Origin: a virus
Length of the DNA stretch: 26,035 bases
Strand: one strand, 5' to 3'
Virus record (IMG/VR): IMGVR_UViG_3300006735_000204
Span: 1 to 26,035 of that record
The notes under the pieces are model-generated. The model had not been told where the DNA came from, made no database searches, and worked only from the letters and a program-made list of their open reading frames with translations. The translations under genes and the position numbers were made by a program. Shown piece by piece: positions 16,901 through 25,900 of the stretch (within the stretch, counting starts at the first letter, position 1; each line of letters starts with the position of its first letter).

Positions 16901-19900
16901 CCTTAACTGCAAATAGACCACTCTGAGGAAGTTTTGTTGTTGTTATACCTGTTGATGGGAATGTTGTAGATGCAATTGAAATTGCTTGTGTAGATCCAAT
17001 ACCAGCATGAGTATACCTTAACTGTTCTCCTGTTACAAAGAAATGATTTGGTATTTTAATTGTATCTGCATTAACACTAACAATGCTACTATCATTACCT
17101 AAGAAATATCTCTCAAAGATAGGATCGCTCTTATGTTCAAGTGGGAAAGATCTCTTGATATCTCTGTCGGTTCCTGTATATTCAGCAAATCCAGTTTCTA
17201 TAGTTCCGTTAACAAGAGAGATTACATCTTTCTGATCATCTTCCAATCTTAAGGCATTCATAAAGACATGAACCTTTGCGTCAATGCCAGAAAGTGGGGT
17301 ATAAAGAAGTTCTGTAGTTGCAGCAGCACCTACTACATTAATTCTACTACCAAAAGTACCTAAGCCAATATGAGTTTCGATATTTCCATATTCAGTATCA
17401 TAGGTGTCATGAGTAGAGATACTTTCTACATGATCGTCAACAATGATATATTCTAGGAACTCATATCGATTATTTGTAGTATCATGAACCTGAACTAAGA
17501 AGTGTGCCGCATCATATCTATCGGTACTTGCTGAAATATGACTTGGATAGGATCCAATGACGTTCTCTGTAGGTGAACCAGAAGCAGAAATACTAGTAAT
17601 TTTAGATTCAATTCTGGCATGTTTCATGTCAGTGAATGACGTTCCAGTTGATACTGAAGATAAACCGACAACCATTGTATTAACAACTGCTGTAGTTCCA
17701 ATTCCTGCTGATGGATTAAAATCAACTTTTATCTGGCCACCAGAAAGGTAAGCAGTATAAGTTCCGAATCCTGTTGCAGATAAAGGACTACTATTTGTAG
17801 TCAGTTTACCAAACTCTAAAATAGAAACATTAGTTCCATCATGAACAATATTTAATTCTTGTGCTTCAAATTCATTTAAGTTAAACGTAGATGTTGAACC
17901 AAAAGAAACGTTTGATACATCTGGAGCAATAGTAATGAGAACTTTAGCAGAGTGATAAGTATCACCAATACTTACAATAGTTTCCGATGTACCTGAATTT
18001 ACGACAACACTTTCTGAATCTATTATAGATCCTCCAATAACAGTGCTACCAGTGCTCAAGAGATTATCATTTAAATTATATGAAATCGCTGTGATATCAT
18101 AATCATTCACCGATGATCTAGTTGGATAGAATTGAAGTTGTCCTTCATTGCCAGAAATAGCAAAGTCAAAAGATCCCTGGTCATATACAGTTTCAAGTCT
18201 TGCATACTGATTTAAATATCCAAAAGATTCATCATGAATCAGATCAACAATCATTAATTGTCTCTCTTGAGTAAATCTATGATCTCTCAAATAAGTAATG
18301 TATTTTCTAAAGCGGAACTCATCTAATGAGAAAGAATTTACAACAGAAAATTGAGTTGCTCTAGGATTACTGTTGAACTGACTGCTTAAATCGTCAATAG
18401 AGAGAACTCTATTTCCTACTGATTCAGTAAAGTCAGAAAGTATTCTATTTTCAAGAATAATTTCGTCAGATAAAATACCATTTTCAATATCAAAATTTAA
18501 ATTATTCTCTCTAGCGATATCAAAATCAAATACACAGTTTGTATCTGTAAATCCACCAAGACTGCTTATGATAGAAAGATCTGTTAATTCTGTTGAGAGT
18601 CCTATTCTGATAGGACTCTTGTTTGTGGTTTCAATTTGAAGATCACCAAACTTTCTATATCCTAAAGTGTGATTAGTACTAGAAACAACATCATTCCAGG
18701 TATCAAAAGGAATTCTTGACTTTAAAGAATATGCAAAATTTTGATAATAAAAATTGTCTTGCAATCTTTGTAAATCTGTGTTTAATATGCCAGAGTATGA
18801 TTGATTACCCTCAAATATATTTGTAGATGGGCCAAGATCAAAATAACATTCATAGGCAGTAACACTAGATGCGATACCGATTAACTCAGATGTTAATCCA
18901 CGAATTTTATCATTAACAACAAAATCATCAGTTGAAAGAACTCTTAGAGTTTTAGTTCCTCTATCCCAACTCTGTACAGTTCCACTCTTACCATTTGTGG
19001 TTACTATTTCTCCTGGCAGATAGTTTGATACTTCAACTATAGTATCAAATATTGGGAAAAACTTTTGTGGTATAACAATACCAGAGGAATTGATAGGATC
19101 AAATACTCCAGGAACTTCTCCAGTGCTTAAATCATCTGCAATATTATATGTTATACTACCAATTCCTCCAATATTTGGAGTAACACTAGTTACAGTAAAT
19201 AACTTATAATCATAGTTTTCGGAGTTGAATCCTTTTCCAGTTGATCCGACACCAACACTAATATTCTCAACTAAAACTTTATCATCTACATTGAATGGGA
19301 AAGAATCAGAAGTAGAGAAACCAACCGACATAGTTAGAGTTACATCTTGTGTAATCGTATTAAATCCAACTGTACTAATACCAACGCCGTTGCTATTTTG
19401 AATTGGAAGTAATGTTGGGACTACATTGTTAATACCACTAGTATTTCTTAAAATAGTGACTTCGGAATCACCAAGATTATAATTAAGGTCCAAGTCAGTA
19501 ATTCTACTTCCAGTTTCTCCATCAAATGCGAGTAACTTAGGTGCAGAAGTATATCCTCTTCCTGCAGAAGTTATGCCAATAAAATTAATTTTTGCAAATC
19601 CATCAACTTTTATTATTTGTGGTAGAGATGCACTTGGTTTGAGGGTAGTGTCAGTTGGGAAATCATAACCAATATCATTTATTTTTATTTTTTCAATTTG
19701 ACCAATAATGTCGCTAGTAGCGGCAAGATCTGCTCTGACTCCATTAATAGTGGTTATTGAAGAAATTTCTGGTAAAATATTATAGTTTTTACCAGTGCTT
19801 GTTATATCAACTTTTGCAATTGGTCCATCAGTATGAACACAGTCAGTTATGTATGATATTGAAGACGAAGTTGAAACGTATGAATCTCTTTCAGGAACTT

Positions 19901-22900
19901 CCGCAAGATTAAAGTCAAACGAATTGGTTCTAGCGATTGCTACTCTTCTACTACCATTATAGACACTATTCTTAGATTGAAGTTGATTGTTTCCTACAAC
20001 CTCATCATCAATTACAATTTGCAATTGATTTTCTGAAAGATCATTGTCAGTAATTGGTTCTACTTTATAATAAAGTGTTTGTGGTGTTGATTGTCCAATA
20101 GTAACAGTAACTGTTGCATCAGTGTTTATTCCAGGAAGCCCATTTCTAATTACATCAAAAGTATTAGAAGAACCATCAGTCTTCCACTTCGATGTGCAGT
20201 TTTCGTCAAGATAGAAATTAAGTCTAAACGCTGAATATGATGAAGTTTGTTTTATGTACGACAATGATGTATCAGACATATCAAATACAACACTTGAACT
20301 TCTGTAAGCAGGAATTGGTGGATTAACTAGTCCAAATTCTCCGGCAGCAGTAGAAGCAATACTAACAATTGATGGTTTTAATTTTGTTGCATCATGATGA
20401 GTATTTGATAACCTAAAGTTATTATTATCTACCTTTACAATATAAAAAATGTTATCATTATGAATAACTTTGTCTCCACTTTGATATCCATGATTAGTAA
20501 TTGTAAACGTGTTAGTTGTAGTGTTTATACCAGAAGATGCAAAAGTATTAATACCAACTAAAATTCTTCTGTTTAATGAATTATATTTTACTTTATAAGT
20601 GCTAGAGAGCGATGGATTTACATCAATAAAAACTCTATGGTCTTTATGTAAGGAATGATTTTCCTTGGTTACTACAGTAACAGATCTCTTGGTAATATCT
20701 CCTGTTAGATTATCGTATCTTGTGGCAAAACTATGTGTACTACCTGCGCCAACATTAGTAAAGAAGATAGTTCTAGCAGTATTGCCAACTCCAATGAATC
20801 CATCTGTTCCTAGTCCAACTCTTACTGTTGCAATTCCAATCAGGTCGTCTGAGATCTTTGCAACAAACAAGGTTTGTCCATCAGTAAAAGTCTTTGCAAC
20901 ACCAATAGAACCACTCTCATTGTATTGAATTTCAGTTCCGCCATTTGGAGAATATGTAAGACTATCACCTGTTTTTAAATTGTGCCCCTTAATAAAGACT
21001 GATTTGGTTGGAATAAAGATTTGAGTAGAACCTGCACCAGGATTACCAAAGGTTATAGTAGTTCCAGAACCAACCTCAGTTGCTGTTCCAAGTCCAAGTG
21101 CTTCTACTGGAGTGAAGTAAATTTCTTTATTTCTTCTGAACTCGTATGTAGTCTTAAATCCAGCATTAATTATAAATCTTCTAGGAATTTCTGTTAGAAC
21201 CGATCCAATAGTATGAATACCATCTACACCATTTACCGCTCTAAGAACTCTAAATCGTGAGTTTAGTTTATCAACATTTAAAACTTTGACTTGTTCTGTT
21301 CCTATTCCAAGAATATCATTAGGTACAATAGAACTACTATTTAAATCTCCACCTCTTACATTAAAGAATGTAACTATACCGGTAACTGTTGATGAACCTA
21401 TAGATACTCCTGTGGTGCCAGTACCAACTAGTCTAAATGATTCATTTTTAACTTCAATAGTATATGATCCTTCAATTTGCGAAGATGTAGTTGACATACC
21501 TGATATAGTAACTATATCGAGGTCATTAAAAGAATGAGGTGTATCTGATTCTACACTGTAATGTCCTTTTTCATTTATTGGTAAGAAAGATGAGTTAGAT
21601 ATGATGGTTTCATTTGATGTTATAGATAAAACTGTTTTACCCTTAAGAAGAGAAACTTTTCCAGCAGCACCAAAACCAGTTGTACCTGTATCAGAGAAAT
21701 TTACCAGATCTCCAACTTTGTAAAAATCTCCACCATTCTTAATCTCAATCCCTCCAATTCCATTTTTATTAGTAGAAACAATTTCCCCAGTCTGACTTAA
21801 GTTATTTGGAACGTAAATATATGGAAACTCTAAATCGGGATCGTTCAAGTTATATGAATAAGTGTTTCTACACCAATCTTGATTATTTAAGTCATAGTCA
21901 TCTTGGTTAGCAGAATTTTCAAAATTGAATGTAATTGGAGTAGAGTTATACTTATCACCAATTAAATATGGAAACTGTGGTTCCTTGAAATTTTTAAATG
22001 CTTCTGATGAAGAAACATTGCCAGAAGATATTGTTGCAAAGTATGCATAAATTCCTTTAGGGAAGTCTGGTGTTATACAGAACCTTCCATTATTTCTATC
22101 CAAGTAACTATCATCATTATTCTCATAATAAGTATAATCTTCAGTAAAGAATCCTAATGGGTAAATTGATGTTGGTGGCCCATCTGTTCTTAATTCATTA
22201 AGTCTATAACTAGACTTCATTAATGTAACAATGCCACCATTAGACCCGGAATATCCATATGGCCCATAAATTGGATTACCATCATATGCCCAACCAATAA
22301 TTGGAGAGTGATCAGTAAATTCAGTTTCTTTTGAGTTTACAATTTTTAAATCAGGTGTTCCAAATAAAGTTTCTCCACCTTCACCAAGAGAGAATAGAAG
22401 TTCTCTTAGTTTTCTAGGAGCATACATGTGGTAACATTGTAATCCAAATTTACCACTAGAAGATTCTGAAATCACTACATCATCATCTTTTAGTTCTTTA
22501 TTTTGATAAAGTTTCTCAAATAAGTTAAATCTCCAAGTTTTAATAATAGGATTAAACTCTGCTCGTGTTTCAGTTGTAACTACATCAATACTTGTAGTAT
22601 CTTGAGTATATCCGATTCCTGGTTCAATTACTTTAACTTCTAGTAATCTTCCATTCTCAATAATAGGAGTCAGAACACAACCAATACCAGTTCCATTAAT
22701 AACAAGATCTGGTGTTGATGTATACTTAGAACCTACATTAGAAACAATAACTTCGATAATTCTACCATCAGCAGTAACTATTGGAGTTACCTGTGCATTT
22801 TGACCAGAAATGATAGAAACAGATGGTTTTCTATTAAGATTAATAATTTCACTATCTCCATATCCAGATCCACCAGATTCTAAATGAATCGATGTTAAAC

Positions 22901-25900
22901 TACCTCTAAAGATAGGTTGAACAACTGCTTTAAATGTATCAGTTCCAACTGATGCAATTCCAACTGCACCTTTAACTGTTACCGAAATTGGTTGATAATT
23001 AAAATATTGAGTTCCAGATCCTTTAGAAATTATGTCAACATACTGTCTTGTATTATAGAAAAATTCTCTACCTTGGTCAGATGTTCCAATCTGAGAAAGT
23101 CTAAAGGAATCAGAATCTATTTTAGTAATATAATAATCAGTGCCATCTGTAAGACCACTTATAGTATTACCCGATCCAACAGAATATCTTACAATTTCTC
23201 CAGAATTATAATCATGATTTTTAATTGTAATTGTATCAAGTGCAGTGTTTATACCAGCGACACTAACCGATCTTTTTTTGGTTTGATAACCAGAACCATT
23301 ATCTATAATGTTGATTGCATCAATAACTGCCTTCTTGTTTACACACTCTAACCTATGTTTACCTATTCCAAAGAAAGTTAATGTTACTGTATTAATTCCA
23401 ACTACGGCATCTGCTAATTTAGTATGAAGTTTAACTGTTGTTGGACTAACAATTGAGGTATAATATACTGCATCTGTAGATAATCCACCTACACCATTTT
23501 GTGCATCAGTTCTGTAAATTACTTCTTCACCACTTCTAAGTTTATGATAAGTTGAGAATCCAATGGTTGATTGAGTTGCACCTAGTCCAACTCGCTCTGA
23601 TTGTGGATCTGAGAAAAATTCTACACTATGATCAATTAATTTTAAAGAGGCAGATGCTTTTGCATCAGATCCGTTTCCACCAGTGATTGATATGGTTGGA
23701 TTTTCAATGTAGTCAAATCCACTATCTACAATATTAATTTGTCTTAAACTTCCTTCAACTGCCAAAAATCCAGTAGCACCAGTACCTACAGCATCTTCGA
23801 TTAGTAATTCTGGAGGATTGATAACATCAAAACCATCTCCAGGAGATGTTACTTCAATATCTTGAATGGGACCAAAGTAAACTAAATCGCCAGATTTGTA
23901 GTTTAAAATTTCAACTCCATTAATAAGTACACCAGTAGGTCCAATAGCAGTTTCTTCTGGAGAATATGTCTCTATAGGGGTAGAAATTTCTCTGTAGAGT
24001 TTTTGTGGTTCTACAAATTTATCATGTACTTCTTGTGGTTCAAGAATATTATCTTCTACAGTTGGTGATCCAGATAAAATTACAAAATTAGAACGATAAA
24101 TGTTTGATAAAGACTTTGCTAATTTAATATTATTATCATCAACTCTTTTTACAAAGTAAATTCCTTCACCACCAGTCTCTCCGTCAAACAATGAAGATAT
24201 GATACTAGTTTCAGTAAATTCTTCTCCATCAAAAGAAGATGTTGTTACTATCTTCTGTGGTGTATAATAAACAGATTCACCAGTGTAATATCCATGATCA
24301 ATAATAGTAAAAGTATCTCCAGTAAATGTTCCACTAAGTATGTTCTGTTTTTTACCAGTAACAATTGGTTGAGTTGCATATGAAGGTAAGGAGTTTGATG
24401 CAACTAAAAGAGAATCCGAATATTTTTTCTTATAAATGTTTTGTACGTTTGCTTGAAATTTTTTCAAGAAAGTAAACTCTAAAGAATTTACTTTACTAAT
24501 TTTTTTCCTAATATAATAAGACCCAGAAACATTAATGTTTCCAGAAGTTTTTATAAACACCGTGGTTGAGGATATAACATCAGATACAGTGCAATCTGAA
24601 GATTCTGTTCCAAAAATATCGTTTATTGTTAACTCATCCCCTATCTTCAAATAATGTTCTTTTTTCAGAATCAATTTGTAAGTTTGTGGAGAAGATGTAC
24701 TAATAATTTCAATACTGTCAATAGTGTATTGAACTGGATTACTATAAAACCAATTTTTAAATTTAAATCTATTATCGTTTACGCCCAGAGATTTAATTTT
24801 AAAATTGTCTGCTACTTTAAAATCATGTGCTTCTTTTGGTTTTGAAAATCCAGTTAAAACAGATCCAACTCTCACATCAATATTAAATCCATCATCAGGT
24901 TTGTTATAAACAAAGCTACTGATACCTACACTATCTCCATCAACAATCGTATCTTCAATATTACTACAACCTAAGAACTGGGTAAGTGTCTTAGATGTAT
25001 ATGAAACTATTCCAGTTGGATTAGCAGTATTATTTGGATACTTTACAAAAAGATTACCAGAAGTTTCAAACCCAACAGTGGAGTCTACATCAATAAAGGT
25101 AGAACCAGCAGATACATTGCCAATTGCATGAGTTTTTGGAGAAACTTTAAAGTTTCCATAAGTAGCACCAAGAACTCTACTATCTCTATTATATCCACTA
25201 TCAAAAGATAGTCTATAATATGTTTTTCCAAATCCGACTTTAATTTCTTCTACATCATAAATTGAAGTATATGCTTTTGCTGGGTAATCCTGGAAGACGG
25301 TTTGTAATTCTAATTCTTTTGGATCTCCTACAATACTCTCTACAACAAAATTTGATGTTACTAAATTTTGTGCATTTGATGGAGTAAAGAGATATTCTTT
25401 TGTCCTAACAATATCAATATTTTCTCCATACAGAACTTTAAATAAAATTTTGAAAGACTCATCTGTACCTTTACTACTGTAAAAGTCTTTTGATTGTTTA
25501 ATAAATTTATTTTGGTCTAAACCAGGAAATAAAGTTCTATCAGATAGTCCAGGAAGAAGTTGAACTTTGGTTTTTTTAAGAAATTCTGTTAAAAACAAAC
25601 ATGTTAAATTCTCTATGGTTGCATCAGACTTATGTTCTGCAGCTGCAGTAGATTCAAAGACAAGACTTTCTGGATCTACGTCTGACTTATAAGAAGATAC
25701 GCCAACAAAACCTCTTATACATCCAGTAAAAGAATATTGCGTCTTTCCAGTATATAATATAATTTCATCATCAATTTTAATGAGTCCATTCGTTTCAGGA
25801 AACTTTTGAGTACCTGCAGGAGACTCTGATGGATTGATATTGATAGTTGTTGCAAACTCATCAATATCATCAGACAGAACTATTGTATGATTTATATTTG

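Noticed and set aside
14520-23850. DNA-level tandem repeats in the giant gene
   Set aside because: Recurring words such as those for VGIGT or GSGYT reflect repeated protein motifs with diverged codons. They are not exact DNA repeats.
25596-25598. TTG as the start codon of the giant gene
   Set aside because: The same frame continues upstream to the window edge with family-like protein sequence (LIKIDDEIILYTGK, PTYVANDFPLISEF) and no stop, so the real start is outside.
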